From: SYFY01 sp031385325
Lineage (GTDB): Bacteria; Pseudomonadota; Gammaproteobacteria; Pseudomonadales; Azotimanducaceae
DNA: 64,000 bases
Direction: 5' to 3'
NCBI GenBank assembly: GCA_031385325.1
Contig: JANNBJ010000052.1
Coordinates: forward strand, 1-64,000
Below the pieces are notes generated by a model that saw nothing but the letters and a program-made list of their open reading frames with translations, was not told where the DNA came from and made no database searches. Position numbers and translations under genes: made by a program. This document shows positions 27,271 through 36,480 of the stretch, one piece after another; the first letter of the stretch is position 1; each line of letters begins with the position of its first letter.

Positions 27271-27813
27271 TCACCTCGCTGGTGATCGAGGATCCCAGAG
27301 CCTCTTGTCCGTCGTCTTTTCATAACCCTTGCCCTGCGGGTAGGAGATCAGTTCCATCTGCAGATCCCATGGGGTGAGGAAATAACAGGATCGCAAACCG
27401 GCTTCTGGACCGTCCTCGATCTCTGGACCACCACCACCAGGCATCAGTCGCACACCGTGCGCACGCAGGTGGGCGATGGCGGCATCGAAGTCATCAACAT
27501 AGAGCGTGATGTGATGGCCGCCCCAGTCGCTGTTTCTAGGCATCACCTGACGCTGATCGGGCGATGTGTATTCGAAGAGTTCGACGTTGGGCCCATGTCC
27601 ACAGCGATAGTGACGAACTTTGCGGATGACGGCGCGAGGATGAACGTTGAGCATCTCACGCATGAAGTCGCTCTCGTCGGAACCGAAGGGACCATGCTCA
27701 TAAAACGGTTCAAAGCCGAGAACGTTTTCGAGGAACTCTGCTGCAGCTACAAAATCAGGTGCAGTGATGCCGATGTGATCGACACCCCGCAAACCAGGCA
27801 GACCCTTGGCCAC
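27271..27813 (-). CDS. VOC-family (glyoxalase/dioxygenase fold) protein
   Basis: This 180-residue protein has a GTG start with AGGTGA six bases upstream. A single VOC domain begins LRGVDHIGITAPDFVAAAEF, with a metal-binding histidine in VDHIG. It continues VELFEYTSPDQRQVMPRNSD, GGHHITLYVDDFDAAIAHLR (second histidine) and SCYFLTPWDLQMELISYP (glutamate ligand). Members include glyoxalase I, methylmalonyl-CoA epimerase and extradiol dioxygenases. Neighbouring oxidative genes suggest a catabolic role, but the substrate cannot be read from sequence. Confidence 0.88.
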   Translation of the reverse strand: MAKGLPGLRGVDHIGITAPDFVAAAEFLENVLGFEPFYEHGPFGSDESDFMREMLNVHPRAVIRKVRHYRCGHGPNVELFEYTSPDQRQVMPRNSDWGGHHITLYVDDFDAAIAHLRAHGVRLMPGGGGPEIEDGPEAGLRSCYFLTPWDLQMELISYPQGKGYEKTTDKRLWDPRSPAR

Positions 27814-27861
27814 TTTGTTTCACCTCGATACTTTGATTGAAGACTCAGCGCACAAGCAAGG

Positions 27862-28467
27862 TTAACCCGACCCCAGCAGCTCTTTCACTCGTCGTTGCAA
27901 CCAGGGAATGACTTCGATTTCAAACCACGGGTTGCGTCGCAGCCACAGGTTATTTCTCGGACTGGGGTGAGGCATAGGCACCTGATCCGGAATGAACTGG
28001 CGCCAGGCCGTTACAGTATCCGTCAGCGTCTTGCCACGGGTGGCCAATTCGATTGCCGGGAGATGCCAAGCTTGTGCATATTGCCCGAGGACCATCGTGA
28101 GTTCGATATTCGGCAACTCGCGCAAGAGCTTCGCTCGCCATGTCTGTGCACAACGAGGGGGTGGTGGCAAATCACCCGACTTGCCTCGACCTGGATAACA
28201 GAACGCCATGGGCAACAGGGCAATCTGATCAGCATCGTAGAATGTGTCACGATCGATCCCCATCCACTCTCGCAACCGATTGCCACTGGGATCGTTGAAC
28301 GGGATGCCGGTCGCATGCACCTTCGTTCCTGGGGCCTGCCCGACAACAAGAATTCGCGCGCGCCGACCAGCCTGCACAATTGGGCGAGGTCCGAGGGGAA
28401 GTTCGTGCGCACAAAGGGTGCAGGCGCGCACGCCGGTGAGCAACGGAGTGAGTCGGTTAGAAGGCAT
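27862..28467 (-). CDS. Uracil-DNA glycosylase family protein
   Basis: This 201-residue protein has the shortened UDG fold: RACTLCAHELPLGPRPI, then RILVVGQAPGTKVHATGIPF with the G-Q-A-P-G active-site loop, LLPMAFCYPGRGKSGDLPPP in the middle, and VPMPHPSPRNNLWLRRNPWF as the DNA-intercalation/histidine motif. It lacks the four-cysteine Fe-S set of family 4/5 enzymes; only the CTLC pair is seen. It overlaps the 3' end of the acyl-CoA dehydrogenase-like gene by 11 bases. Probably removes uracil from DNA, but some members are inactive. Confidence 0.88.
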   Translation of the reverse strand: MPSNRLTPLLTGVRACTLCAHELPLGPRPIVQAGRRARILVVGQAPGTKVHATGIPFNDPSGNRLREWMGIDRDTFYDADQIALLPMAFCYPGRGKSGDLPPPPRCAQTWRAKLLRELPNIELTMVLGQYAQAWHLPAIELATRGKTLTDTVTAWRQFIPDQVPMPHPSPRNNLWLRRNPWFEIEVIPWLQRRVKELLGSG

Positions 28468-29602
28468 TTTCAGTGGGCAGACCGAGTAGATGTCGTCCGA
28501 CCTGTTCGCTCACGCGATCCTTGTGCGCATTGATGTGCAGTGGCATAGCCTGAAAATCCCGATAACGACGTTCAAAGCTTGTCCCTTCCCGCAGACCATT
28601 CCCACCCGTGACCCGAAGAATCAGTCGCATCGCTTCATCGCAGAGCGAAATGGCCTGCATGCTGGCCGCGGTCTGGCGCAGGTAATCTGCTTCGGTCGGT
28701 GTTATCGCCGCAGTTATCCGTTGATCGGTTTCTGACAAGGCTGCGTACACCGTGTCACGAGCTGCGGAAATAGCTGCCTGAGCAAAACCGAGATTCACAT
28801 GGATCGTTGGGCGCTCCGCCATCTTGGTCCCCATGATGGCGATACGTCCTTTGATACTTTCCGCGCAGTCCAGCAACGATGCCTGAGCAACTCCCACGGC
28901 CATTGCACCAAGCCACAAATCAGAGAGCGCCACCCAATCCTCACGGTAGCGAGGATGGATCATGGGTCGTTTTGCTTCGCGGAACACTTCACGATAGCGA
29001 AATGGAAATGGCACGCGCCGCTCTGCTGGCAAGACGACACCCTCGTAGTGGACATGATCAGTTGCTGAAGCACGCAGGCTCATGGCCTTCCACGTCGGAT
29101 CAACGCGCACACCCGGGCTCCGTAAATCCACCATCGTGAATTCGGGTGCGCGTACCTCCGCGACAAAACTCACGCCGGCCCACTCTGCGTATCGGGCGCC
29201 CGAACCAAATGCTGCAACGCCCTTCAACGAAAATTCGTCGCCATGAACTTCTGCCTTGACCGCAGTACTGGCCCCAGCCGGAAAACACACCCATTCGTGT
29301 CGATCAACGATTCCTTGCAGGAAGTGGTGGTGCTCCGGACCAAGCAGACCGCAGAAGAGATGAAATGTGCACAGATGGTTCCACAGGCACCACGCGGTCG
29401 ACGAACACGCGGCGGCAACGGCCTGCAGTTCGTCACCAATCGCACAGGTGGTCGCGTTCAGACCTCCGAGTTCTTCGCTTGCAGACAGTCGCATGAGATC
29501 AGACGCCTTGATGGCGGCAATCACTTCGGCGTTGATGCTGCGTGTCTGGTCCGCAGTTTCTGCCTGCGCGGCAATCATGGGTAAGAGCAATTCGACGTAC
29601 AC
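28457..29602 (-). CDS. Acyl-CoA dehydrogenase-fold flavin monooxygenase-like protein
   Basis: This 381-residue protein, from a GTG start, has the acyl-CoA dehydrogenase fold. The N-terminal helical domain has LGGLNATTCAIGDELQAVAA and STAWCLWNHLCTFH, the middle beta domain has GVAAFGSGARYAEWAGVSFV, and the C-terminal type 2 domain has LILRVTGGNGLREGTSFERR and FQAMPLHINAHKD. That end pattern is typical of two-component flavin monooxygenases such as HsaA and DszC rather than true dehydrogenases, which carry a catalytic glutamate. It may hydroxylate a ring compound using reduced flavin from a partner. No flavin reductase gene lies nearby. Confidence 0.85.
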   Translation of the reverse strand: MYVELLLPMIAAQAETADQTRSINAEVIAAIKASDLMRLSASEELGGLNATTCAIGDELQAVAAACSSTAWCLWNHLCTFHLFCGLLGPEHHHFLQGIVDRHEWVCFPAGASTAVKAEVHGDEFSLKGVAAFGSGARYAEWAGVSFVAEVRAPEFTMVDLRSPGVRVDPTWKAMSLRASATDHVHYEGVVLPAERRVPFPFRYREVFREAKRPMIHPRYREDWVALSDLWLGAMAVGVAQASLLDCAESIKGRIAIMGTKMAERPTIHVNLGFAQAAISAARDTVYAALSETDQRITAAITPTEADYLRQTAASMQAISLCDEAMRLILRVTGGNGLREGTSFERRYRDFQAMPLHINAHKDRVSEQVGRHLLGLPTENAF

Positions 29603-29718
29603 AGTAGCCCCCCGGCTTGAAAGTGGGAGCGTAACGTCAGGCGAGCAGAATAACGAGTCGCACGGTGAATCGCACGGTGAGCCAGACGCGGGAGAAGCTC
29701 CAACAGTTTTGAGCTTCT
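29603..29718. terminator. Intergenic hairpin at the motB 3' end
   Basis: GAGAAGCTC at 29692-29700 and GAGCTTCTC at 29711-29719 form a perfect 9-bp stem with a ten-base loop; the stem touches the motB stop codon. It likely ends the motAB transcript, although no T tract follows on the minus strand. Just beside it, a 12-base unit (TCGCACGGTGAA/TCGCACGGTGAG) is repeated in tandem at about 29658-29681. Confidence 0.6.
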
Positions 29719-30693
29719 CTAGAAAATCTCGTCCGGCTGCAACTCGAATCGATAGATCAATTCGCCCTTGATCTGATGATACAGCGTTGGATCTTCTGTC
29801 CTCAGCACTTCAAGATCTTTCCTGACCTCTTCGCCCAGACCCTGGTCGATCAGCACTTCAACACGGCGATTGCGCGCCTTGCCAGCAGGTGTGTCGTTGG
29901 CAACGAGCGGGCGGGTATCCGCATGGCCCGAAACGGCAAATCGCCCCTCATTGAGCCTGCCTTCATCAAACAATGCGTGGGCAACCGTCACCGCCCGTGC
30001 AGCAGACAACGCCCAGTTGGATCTGAATTCGCTGGTGGCAATCGGATCATTGTCAGTGTGGCCTTCAACGTCAAAGCTGCCTTCCGTGTCTTCCAGCGCC
30101 TGGCGGATGATCTTCAGTACCGGTTTGAAGTTGGGCGTGAGATCTGCAGAACCTGATGGAAACGTTCCATGCTCCTTGATGCGAACGGTGATCTTTCGTC
30201 CAGACGTCTCCACTTCGATGATGCCTTCCTGAACTTCCTTGGACAACGCAGCGGCAATCTTGACTGCATCCTGCTCGGTTTCACCCACCAGACCCTTGAT
30301 CTTCTCGAGGATTTCCTTCTTCCGGGTGTCGCTTGTTTCACTGCTCTCGGGGGAGCGCGTGTCCGGGTTCTGCACATCCAGGGAATCACGCTCGTTGTCG
30401 GTTGTCTTCTGTCGAACTTCGTTCATTGGCGTTGGCTCAGGCGTTGCCGATGAGAACTCCTCGGCAATGATGCTTGTACCTTTTGGAATGGCGATCGCAT
30501 CGATTTGCGCTTGCACTCCGAAGGCGCTCGCCATTGAACCAGCAACCCTCTTGTACTTTTGCGAATTCGTGTCCGAGGTAGCCAGCAGCAGGACAAAGAA
30601 GCACATCAACAACGTCATCAGGTCCGAAAACGTTGCCATCCAGCCCGGCAGGCCAGCGGGGGCATCCGAACGGGGCTCGTCATCATCATCCAT
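29719..30693 (-). CDS. motB: MotB/PomB-type motor stator protein with OmpA domain
   Basis: This 324-residue protein has the MotB plan. The N-terminal membrane helix GWMATFSDLMTLLMCFFVLL contains the ion-conducting aspartate near residue 24. A long linker follows (residues 50-170), then an OmpA peptidoglycan-binding domain with DVEGHTDNDPIATSEFRSNW, AVSGHADTRPLVAND and KARNRRVEVLID. It assembles with MotA as an ion channel that turns flagella or powers other envelope machines. No other flagellar gene is in the window. MotA is nine bases upstream. Confidence 0.92.
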   Translation of the reverse strand: MDDDDEPRSDAPAGLPGWMATFSDLMTLLMCFFVLLLATSDTNSQKYKRVAGSMASAFGVQAQIDAIAIPKGTSIIAEEFSSATPEPTPMNEVRQKTTDNERDSLDVQNPDTRSPESSETSDTRKKEILEKIKGLVGETEQDAVKIAAALSKEVQEGIIEVETSGRKITVRIKEHGTFPSGSADLTPNFKPVLKIIRQALEDTEGSFDVEGHTDNDPIATSEFRSNWALSAARAVTVAHALFDEGRLNEGRFAVSGHADTRPLVANDTPAGKARNRRVEVLIDQGLGEEVRKDLEVLRTEDPTLYHQIKGELIYRFELQPDEIF

Positions 30694-30702
30694 GACCCGT
30701 CA

Positions 30703-31458
30703 CTACTCCTTGGTCAGGCGCTGTTTTGGTGACAGATAGGTACTGAGCATCTCTTCAATGACCCGGGGGTTCTGCCCGGCCTGGATACCAAGGAGCCCAT
30801 CGATCATCATGGATTTGATTCTCGCTTCCTCGGCCTTTCGCAGAACAAGCTTGTCCGCAATCGGCATCGCAACCATGTTGGCTAACACCGCACCATAAAA
30901 CGTGGTCAGCAACGCGATTGCCATGGCAGGGCCGATCGACTTCGGATCGCTCATGTTGCCCAGCATCGCAACCAATCCAACCAGCGTGCCAATCATCCCC
31001 ATCGCCGGGCCGACGTCGCCAAACGCTCGCCAGATCTTCTGGCCAGTGTCATGACGTTCCAACGTCTGATTGAGCTCTTTTTTCAAGACGCCCCTCACGA
31101 CATCTGCATCATGGCCATCCACCAGCAACTGAATGCCTTTTTTCAGGAAGTCCGAGGACACCTCTTTGCCTTCGAGCGTCAACAGACCCCCTTTGCGTGC
31201 AGCATCCGCCAATTCCACAACTTCGGCGATCAGGTCAGCTGGTGCTGCCAGCTGGTAGCTGAACGCGCGACCGGCCACTTTCATGGCGCCCAGAAACTGA
31301 CTCAGGCTGAACTTCATCAGCACGACAAACGTCGATCCAACAAACACCATGAGTACCGACGGAAAATCGAAAAACATCGACAGCGGCCCACCAAGCGCCA
31401 TCGAGTAGATGACGACAATGAAGGCCCCAATAATGCCGATGAGGGTCGCAAGATCCAT
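30703..31458 (-). CDS. motA: MotA/PomA stator protein
   Basis: This 251-residue inner-membrane protein has four helices (LATLIGIIGAFIVVIYSMAL is the first). The cytoplasmic loop carries the PomA-type KGIQLLVDGHD and KIWRAFGDVGPAMGMIGTLV, and the end is VLRKAEEARIKSMMIDGLLG followed by LSPKQRL. The sequence is closer to PomA of sodium stators than to E. coli MotA, which lacks the Asp-rich start seen here. First gene of motAB, divergent from xseB, as in many gammaproteobacteria. Confidence 0.93.
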   Translation of the reverse strand: MDLATLIGIIGAFIVVIYSMALGGPLSMFFDFPSVLMVFVGSTFVVLMKFSLSQFLGAMKVAGRAFSYQLAAPADLIAEVVELADAARKGGLLTLEGKEVSSDFLKKGIQLLVDGHDADVVRGVLKKELNQTLERHDTGQKIWRAFGDVGPAMGMIGTLVGLVAMLGNMSDPKSIGPAMAIALLTTFYGAVLANMVAMPIADKLVLRKAEEARIKSMMIDGLLGIQAGQNPRVIEEMLSTYLSPKQRLTKE

Positions 31459-31565
31459 GCAAGGTCCAAACGGAGAACGGACCTCTGGAGTCTAGACCCA
31501 GTTTTCCCCTTCACCGTGCCCAAGCCGACTTGGCAAAATGCACCACAAACGGTTAGTTTGAAACC

Positions 31566-31814
31566 ATGAGCGAAGACAACAAGACAACTTCAGATTTCGA
31601 AGCCGCACTGGCCGAACTTGCGGCTCTGGTAGAGCGCATGGAGAAGGGGGATTTGTCACTGGACGACTCCCTCAAGACCTTTGAACGCGGAATAGCGCTC
31701 ACTCGCACCTGTCAGGAAGCGTTGCAAAACGCAGAGCTGCGTGTCAGGAAATTGACGACCGAGGGCACGCTTGAGCCGATGGACATTGATACTGATGAGA
31801 CCGATGACGAGTGA
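31566..31814 (+). CDS. xseB: Exodeoxyribonuclease VII small subunit
   Basis: This 82-residue helical protein contains FEAALAELAALVERMEKGDL and LSLDDSLKTFERGIALTRTC, the XseB signature. It pairs with XseA to degrade single-stranded DNA. The tail is acidic (MDIDTDETDDE). The stop overlaps the GTG start of ispA by four bases, and the xseB-ispA order is standard. The xseA gene is not in the window. Confidence 0.96.
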   Translation: MSEDNKTTSDFEAALAELAALVERMEKGDLSLDDSLKTFERGIALTRTCQEALQNAELRVRKLTTEGTLEPMDIDTDETDDE

Positions 31815-32701
31815 GTTCTGCACACTCTTTTGCGTCCCTGAAGGCCTCGATCGATACAGCACTGGCGGCAGCACTGCCTGATCACGCGTCCATTGCACCT
31901 CGTCTGCTTGAATCAATGCGTTATGCACTGCTCGGTGGAGGCAAACGACTACGTCCAATGTTCACGTGCGTGGTCGGAGAAAGCCTGGGTTCACCGTTGT
32001 CCCGTTTGTTACCTGCCGCGTGCGCGGTGGAAATGGTGCATGCCTACTCGCTGGTACACGATGATCTGCCAGCCATGGATAACGACGATCTTCGCCACGG
32101 CAAACCCACGGTGCACATCGCGTTTGGTGAGTGGATGGCGATCCTTGCCGGAGACGCACTGCTGACTCTGGCATTTGAAACAATCGCTGGCATGCAGGAG
32201 GTCAACCCGGCCATTGTGAACGCCTGTACTGTCTGTCTGGCAACTGCGTCAGGATGGTCAGGGATGGTCGGTGGCCAGACTCTTGATATGTCCCTGGCCA
32301 GCAATGGCGCATCGACCGCCGATGTTTCCGCCTTGAAATCGTTGCATGCCGCAAAAACCGGAGCGCTCATCCGCGCGAGCGTGGAACTTGGTGCGATGGT
32401 CGCCGGCGCTGACAACTCGACACTGAGTCGGCTGCGCAACTTTGCCAACGGCGTTGGGCTCGCCTTTCAGATCATGGACGATGTGCTCGACGTGACGGAA
32501 AGCACCGAGGTGCTTGGCAAACCCGCAGGTTCCGACATCCGCGAAAACAAGCAGACATTTGTCAGCTATTTCGGCGTGGCAGGCGCACAGCTGGAGGCAG
32601 AACGAACCCTGGACAACGCGATCGCGAACCTTGCGGGACTACCGCTGAAGGATGATCGCTTGCACGCCCTCGCGACGCTTACGGTCAAACGCAGCTTCTG
32701 A
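31811..32701 (+). CDS. ispA: (2E,6E)-farnesyl diphosphate synthase
   Basis: This 296-residue prenyltransferase condenses DMAPP/GPP with IPP to give FPP. First aspartate-rich motif: YSLVHDDLPAMDNDDLRHGK. Second: AFQIMDDVLDVTESTE. IPP-binding GGGKRLRPM is near residue 40 and GGQTLDMS near 155. Size and motifs are normal. It is translationally coupled to xseB. The dxs gene that often follows is not present; a minus-strand retropepsin lies next. Confidence 0.96.
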   Translation: MSSAHSFASLKASIDTALAAALPDHASIAPRLLESMRYALLGGGKRLRPMFTCVVGESLGSPLSRLLPAACAVEMVHAYSLVHDDLPAMDNDDLRHGKPTVHIAFGEWMAILAGDALLTLAFETIAGMQEVNPAIVNACTVCLATASGWSGMVGGQTLDMSLASNGASTADVSALKSLHAAKTGALIRASVELGAMVAGADNSTLSRLRNFANGVGLAFQIMDDVLDVTESTEVLGKPAGSDIRENKQTFVSYFGVAGAQLEAERTLDNAIANLAGLPLKDDRLHALATLTVKRSF

Positions 32702-32709
32702 CAAGACTA

Positions 32710-33345
32710 TCAACGTTCAGTGAGGGTCAGCACCCCACCCTGGTTCTGCATGGCAACCTCATTGAGGTAACTCATGCCGAGCAGGATATCCAGCGGATAG
32801 CTTCCTTCGATGACCGTCGCCGCGACGTTGTGCGCAACGACTCCGCCAACACTGACTTGTGACAAGGTGACATAACGGGCCGGCACTTCGCCTTGAGCCG
32901 TCACGACCGATCCTTGCTGACCAATTGCGTAGTCGATCCCAAGGCCGGTTGCATGCTTGCTGCTCATCGCCACCACACTGGCCCCGGTATCCACGAGAAA
33001 ACTGGCCGGGCTGCCATTGATCTGCCCGGTGACACGGTACTGACCCGTGGAATCCGCGTTGACGGTAATTGATCGGGCGCGCACAGGTTTGAAGGCACTG
33101 CCAACACGGTTGGAGAGTTTGAGATCGTAATTGTGGCCCTGGAAACTGACCCTGGCTCCATTCGCATCGGCGGCGAGAAGTTTTACGCCCCTTGGCGAAG
33201 TCTGGCCAACACGAACCATCTCCTCGCCAAGCGGTGTTCGGATAACCGCGCGATCCTTGAAGAGTCCTACCACCTCAACCGCTGCAAGCAGGTTTGAGCT
33301 GGAGAATCCCAGGAGCAGGACGTAAACGAGTTTCAGCAATTTCAT
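32710..33345 (-). CDS. Retropepsin-like aspartic protease (TIGR02281-type), secreted or anchored
   Basis: The first ATG is at 33345, giving 211 residues; a frame from a TTG at 33402 is longer. A signal or anchor helix (LLKLVYVLLLGFSSSNLLAA) leads to an unfamiliar beta-rich part, then the clan AA protease domain: GSPASFLVDTGASVVAMSSK with the catalytic VDTGAS, and PLDILLGMSYLNEVAMQNQG as the C-terminal hydrophobic loop. Such one-lobed proteases act as dimers in the periplasm. Target unknown. It converges with ispA, nine bases away. Confidence 0.87.
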   Translation of the reverse strand: MKLLKLVYVLLLGFSSSNLLAAVEVVGLFKDRAVIRTPLGEEMVRVGQTSPRGVKLLAADANGARVSFQGHNYDLKLSNRVGSAFKPVRARSITVNADSTGQYRVTGQINGSPASFLVDTGASVVAMSSKHATGLGIDYAIGQQGSVVTAQGEVPARYVTLSQVSVGGVVAHNVAATVIEGSYPLDILLGMSYLNEVAMQNQGGVLTLTER

Positions 33346-33459
33346 GGAACGGGCCGGGCCAGGACCGACAGAGTCTAACCGGCCAGAAGAATCCCGATGC
33401 AATCGACTCCATAAACTGCGCGTTGCAGCACATCGTTTGCGACAACCCCGGCGAGAACA

Positions 33460-34332
33460 TCAGCCAAAGTGCTGATAGCCAGTCCGGGCAGGCAATTGAC
33501 CATCGACCCAAACCCCACTCCCTTCGCTGATCCAACCGACCTCGACAGCCGGAAAAGATGGTGTTGAAGACGCTGTAAAACACAGCTCGTAGTCGTCTCC
33601 ACCGTACAGCGCGTCGGCCAGGTTAGCCCCGGGAAACACGGGCACATTGGGGCTGACTACATCTATCCGGCAACCGCTGGCGCGAGCCAGGTGTCCGAGG
33701 TCCTGCAACAACCCGTCGGAAATGTCGATCGCAGAGCTCGCACTGGCGCGCAATCCCGCCGCCAGATCAAACCGGGCCGAGGGTCGGTAGAAGCGCTGGT
33801 TGAGGACCGGGTCAGCAAAGCCGTGTCTTAGTGCAGCTGCCGATCCGCCTAAGTGACCACTTACATACACACGATCACCCGGACACGCTCCACTGCGCAG
33901 AACGGCCCTGCCTGCTGGAATCGAGCCATGGACGCTGACACTGACGCCCAACGGACCTCGGGTCAGATTCCCTCCGGCGATGACAGCACCTGCTGCCCGA
34001 GCGGCATCGGCCGCTCCGGTCGCAAATCGGGTGGCCCACTCGGGCGAATCATCTGGCAAGGTGAGCGCGAGGAGCACAAACAAGGGCGTTGCACCCATGG
34101 CTGCGAGGTCTGATAGCGACACCATCATGGCGCGATAGCCAACATCCACGGCATCAGCATCCAACGGAAAGTGAGTGTTTGCTAACAAAGTATCTATGGA
34201 AGACACCAACTGATGTCCATCGGGCACCACCGTCACCGAGGAATCGTCGCCGATACCGGTCACCAGGCACCCACCCGTGGCCGCCGAGCCAAACCGCTGC
34301 ACCAACGCGTCGATCAACTCGAACTCGCGCAT
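33460..34332 (-). CDS. thiL: Thiamine-monophosphate kinase
   Basis: This 290-residue enzyme phosphorylates thiamine monophosphate to thiamine diphosphate. It has GIGDDSSVTVVPDGHQLVSS near residue 24, then NTHFPLDADAVDVGYRAMMV and SLSDLAAMGATPLFVLLAL, which bind Mg-ATP, plus DISDGLLQDLGHLARASGC and GGDDYELCF. It is about 25 residues shorter than typical ThiL; the loss is at the C-terminus, and all active-site motifs are present. It follows nusB on the same strand, as usual. No TPP riboswitch was seen. Confidence 0.95.
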   Translation of the reverse strand: MREFELIDALVQRFGSAATGGCLVTGIGDDSSVTVVPDGHQLVSSIDTLLANTHFPLDADAVDVGYRAMMVSLSDLAAMGATPLFVLLALTLPDDSPEWATRFATGAADAARAAGAVIAGGNLTRGPLGVSVSVHGSIPAGRAVLRSGACPGDRVYVSGHLGGSAAALRHGFADPVLNQRFYRPSARFDLAAGLRASASSAIDISDGLLQDLGHLARASGCRIDVVSPNVPVFPGANLADALYGGDDYELCFTASSTPSFPAVEVGWISEGSGVWVDGQLPARTGYQHFG

Positions 34333-34374
34333 CCGACTACTCCAAGCGGCCGCGCAGGCATCCGCGGGCTGCCA

Positions 34375-34842
34375 TCAGCTGTCCTGTACCCGGCGTGATG
34401 CAACCGATCGAGCGGCTACTTCCAGCGGGCGAAGTTGCCGCGACAGTTTGTCGAGCACGCCATTGATGTACTTGTGCGACTCTTCGGCGCCGAAGGTCTT
34501 GGCCAGTTCAACGTACTCATCGATGACAACACGATAAGGCACATCAGGGCGATGCATCAGCTCGTCAACACCCAGTCGCAGCAATGCCATCTCGACGGGA
34601 TCGAGATCCTTGTGTGCACGGTCCAGGAGTGGAGTGAATTGTTCATCGAGCAGGTCGGTACGCAGCGCGACCCGACGCAGCGCATCGGCGAAAAATACCG
34701 GGTCGGCATTCTTGAGCGCTTCACCTTCTTCAAATTCCTTGATGACCACGGCCGGGCTCGCGCCAGTCATCTGCCATTGATAGATCGCCTGCACCAAAGC
34801 GCGCCGGGCCTTTTTGCGTGCCCAGATGGAAGGCTTGCTCAT
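34375..34842 (-). CDS. nusB: Transcription antitermination factor NusB
   Basis: This 155-residue helical protein contains ARKKARRALVQAIYQWQMTG at the start, then LDEQFTPLLDRAHKDLDPVE, ALLRLGVDELMHRPDVPYRV and VIDEYVELAKTFGAEESHKY, ending INGVLDKLSRQLRP, all diagnostic of NusB. It binds boxA RNA with S10 in rRNA antitermination. It sits between ribD and thiL. In most gammaproteobacteria ribE, ribBA and ribH lie between ribD and nusB; here only 38 bases do. Confidence 0.96.
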   Translation of the reverse strand: MSKPSIWARKKARRALVQAIYQWQMTGASPAVVIKEFEEGEALKNADPVFFADALRRVALRTDLLDEQFTPLLDRAHKDLDPVEMALLRLGVDELMHRPDVPYRVVIDEYVELAKTFGAEESHKYINGVLDKLSRQLRPLEVAARSVASRRVQDS

Positions 34843-34880
34843 CGCTTGTCTCGATCAGATGCCGGGTGCGTGAATGCAAC

Positions 34881-35987
34881 TCAGCGTGGGTGAATGGTGA
34901 GCCGGATATCGTCGCCCACCAGCACATGATCGACAATCTTAACGCCGATCGTCGCAGACAAGGACTGGAAAGTGAGGTCAGCCAACGGACGCGCATCGCG
35001 CCCAAGGAATCTCGCGGCCTGATAGAGCACGATTTCGTCCCAGAGTGATTGACGCAGCAGAGTGCCAACCAGGGTGGGGCCAGCTTCAACCAGCAGTTCG
35101 TTGATCTCGAGTCTGGTCAGATGTTGGGCCAGATTCGCAAGATCAACGCGACCATCCGCCCCAGCCTCCCCAACCAGGTATTGCGCCTCCACCCCGGCGA
35201 TCGGTGTTGGCGAAGTGGTCGCGAGCAGAACACCACCTGCTGACTGGAAGATCTTTGCAGACGACGGAGATCGCAGCGCTGAGTCCGCGACCACGATCAG
35301 CGGCTGGCGAATTCGCCCATCGACCGCGAACGACGCCTCCCGTACGGTCAATGAAGGGTTGTCGGCCAGAATCGTGCCGCTACCGGTGAGAATGGCGCAG
35401 CTGCGAGCGCGCAACGCCTGCACATCCGCTCTCGCCTCAGGCCCGGTAATCCACTGACTTTCGCCGCTGGCCATCGCCGTGCGGCCGTCGAGCGATGCGG
35501 CAATCTTGATACGGATCAAAGGCCGGCCCGTTTCGAATCGACGACGGAATCCGGGGTTCAACGCACGCGCCTGGCTCAACTCAATGACTTCGGTCGCGAT
35601 ACCTGCCGCCTGTAACGCTGACAGCCCCTGACCAGACACACGCGGGTGGGGATCCACTTCGGCAACCACTACCCTGGCAACACCTTCGGCGATCAAACGG
35701 CCGGAACACGCCGGTGTGCGACCAGCAAAATTACACGGTTCAAGACTGACGTAGACCGTCGCACCGCGCACATCGCCACCGGCTGCGGTGATGGCATTGA
35801 CCTCCGCATGGCCTTGACCGGCCCATTGATGCCAGCCTTCGCCCAGCAGTTTGCCATCTCGAACAATCACACAACCCACACGAGGGTTTGGGGACGTTGT
35901 GTTCAATCCGCGGCTCGCGAGTTCGACAGCGCGCTCAAGCCAGACAACGTCCGCCTCACGACCCGGCGAGTGACCGGCAACACTCAT
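34881..35987 (-). CDS. ribD: Bifunctional riboflavin deaminase/reductase
   Basis: This 368-residue enzyme carries out two riboflavin steps. The N-terminal deaminase has zinc ligands in [13 protein letters not shown] (H-A-E) and [18 protein letters not shown] (P-C-x7-C). The C-terminal reductase has [40 protein letters not shown] and [15 protein letters not shown]. Length is normal. The ATG overlaps the nrdR stop by four bases. Some of the other riboflavin genes (ribE, ribBA, ribH) must lie elsewhere. Confidence 0.97.
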   Translation of the reverse strand: MSVAGHSPGREADVVWLERAVELASRGLNTTSPNPRVGCVIVRDGKLLGEGWHQWAGQGHAEVNAITAAGGDVRGATVYVSLEPCNFAGRTPACSGRLIAEGVARVVVAEVDPHPRVSGQGLSALQAAGIATEVIELSQARALNPGFRRRFETGRPLIRIKIAASLDGRTAMASGESQWITGPEARADVQALRARSCAILTGSGTILADNPSLTVREASFAVDGRIRQPLIVVADSALRSPSSAKIFQSAGGVLLATTSPTPIAGVEAQYLVGEAGADGRVDLANLAQHLTRLEINELLVEAGPTLVGTLLRQSLWDEIVLYQAARFLGRDARPLADLTFQSLSATIGVKIVDHVLVGDDIRLTIHPR

Positions 35988-36451
35988 GATTTGACGGGGT
36001 TGTCCGTGGTCAGCCGGCGGATTTCTTCCTGGAATTCGCTGAGATCCTGAAAATCCCGATACACCGAGGCAAATCGAACGTATGCCACTGCATCCAGACG
36101 CTTCAGCTCAGTCATCACTTCTTCGCCAACCTGTTTGGCAGGCACCTCCCGTTCACCGGTGGTGCGGAGTTGATGCTGGATATGGCTGATCGCGCTTTCA
36201 ACCTGTTCTGCTGAAACCGGCCTTTTTTCCAGCGCCCGCAGCAGTCCACGGCGAAGTTTGTCTTCATTGAACGGTTCGCGCGTGCCATCACGTTTGATGA
36301 CGTATGGCATGACCAGCTCGGCCATTTCAAAAGTCGTGAAGCGCTCACCGCAGGTTGTGCATTCACGTCGCCTGCGGATCGAATTGCCGTCGGCCACCAA
36401 CCTCGAGTCGATGACCTTGGTATCGTCAGCGCTGCAGAACGGACAGTGCAC
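35984..36451 (-). CDS. nrdR: Transcriptional repressor of ribonucleotide reductases
   Basis: This 155-residue protein has an N-terminal zinc ribbon, [17 protein letters not shown] with [12 protein letters not shown], followed by an ATP-cone domain ([40 protein letters not shown]). ATP/dATP binding sets its oligomeric state and its repression of nrd operons. GTG start. It lies between glyA and ribD and overlaps ribD by four bases, a conserved gene order. Confidence 0.97.
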   Translation of the reverse strand: MHCPFCSADDTKVIDSRLVADGNSIRRRRECTTCGERFTTFEMAELVMPYVIKRDGTREPFNEDKLRRGLLRALEKRPVSAEQVESAISHIQHQLRTTGEREVPAKQVGEEVMTELKRLDAVAYVRFASVYRDFQDLSEFQEEIRRLTTDNPVKS

Positions 36452-36480
36452 GGCTCAACACGCTCCTGTGGACAATCTTG

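Noticed and set aside
29658..29681. Short tandem repeat as a CRISPR-like or satellite array
   Set aside because: Only two copies of a 12-base unit, with no spacers and no cas genes.
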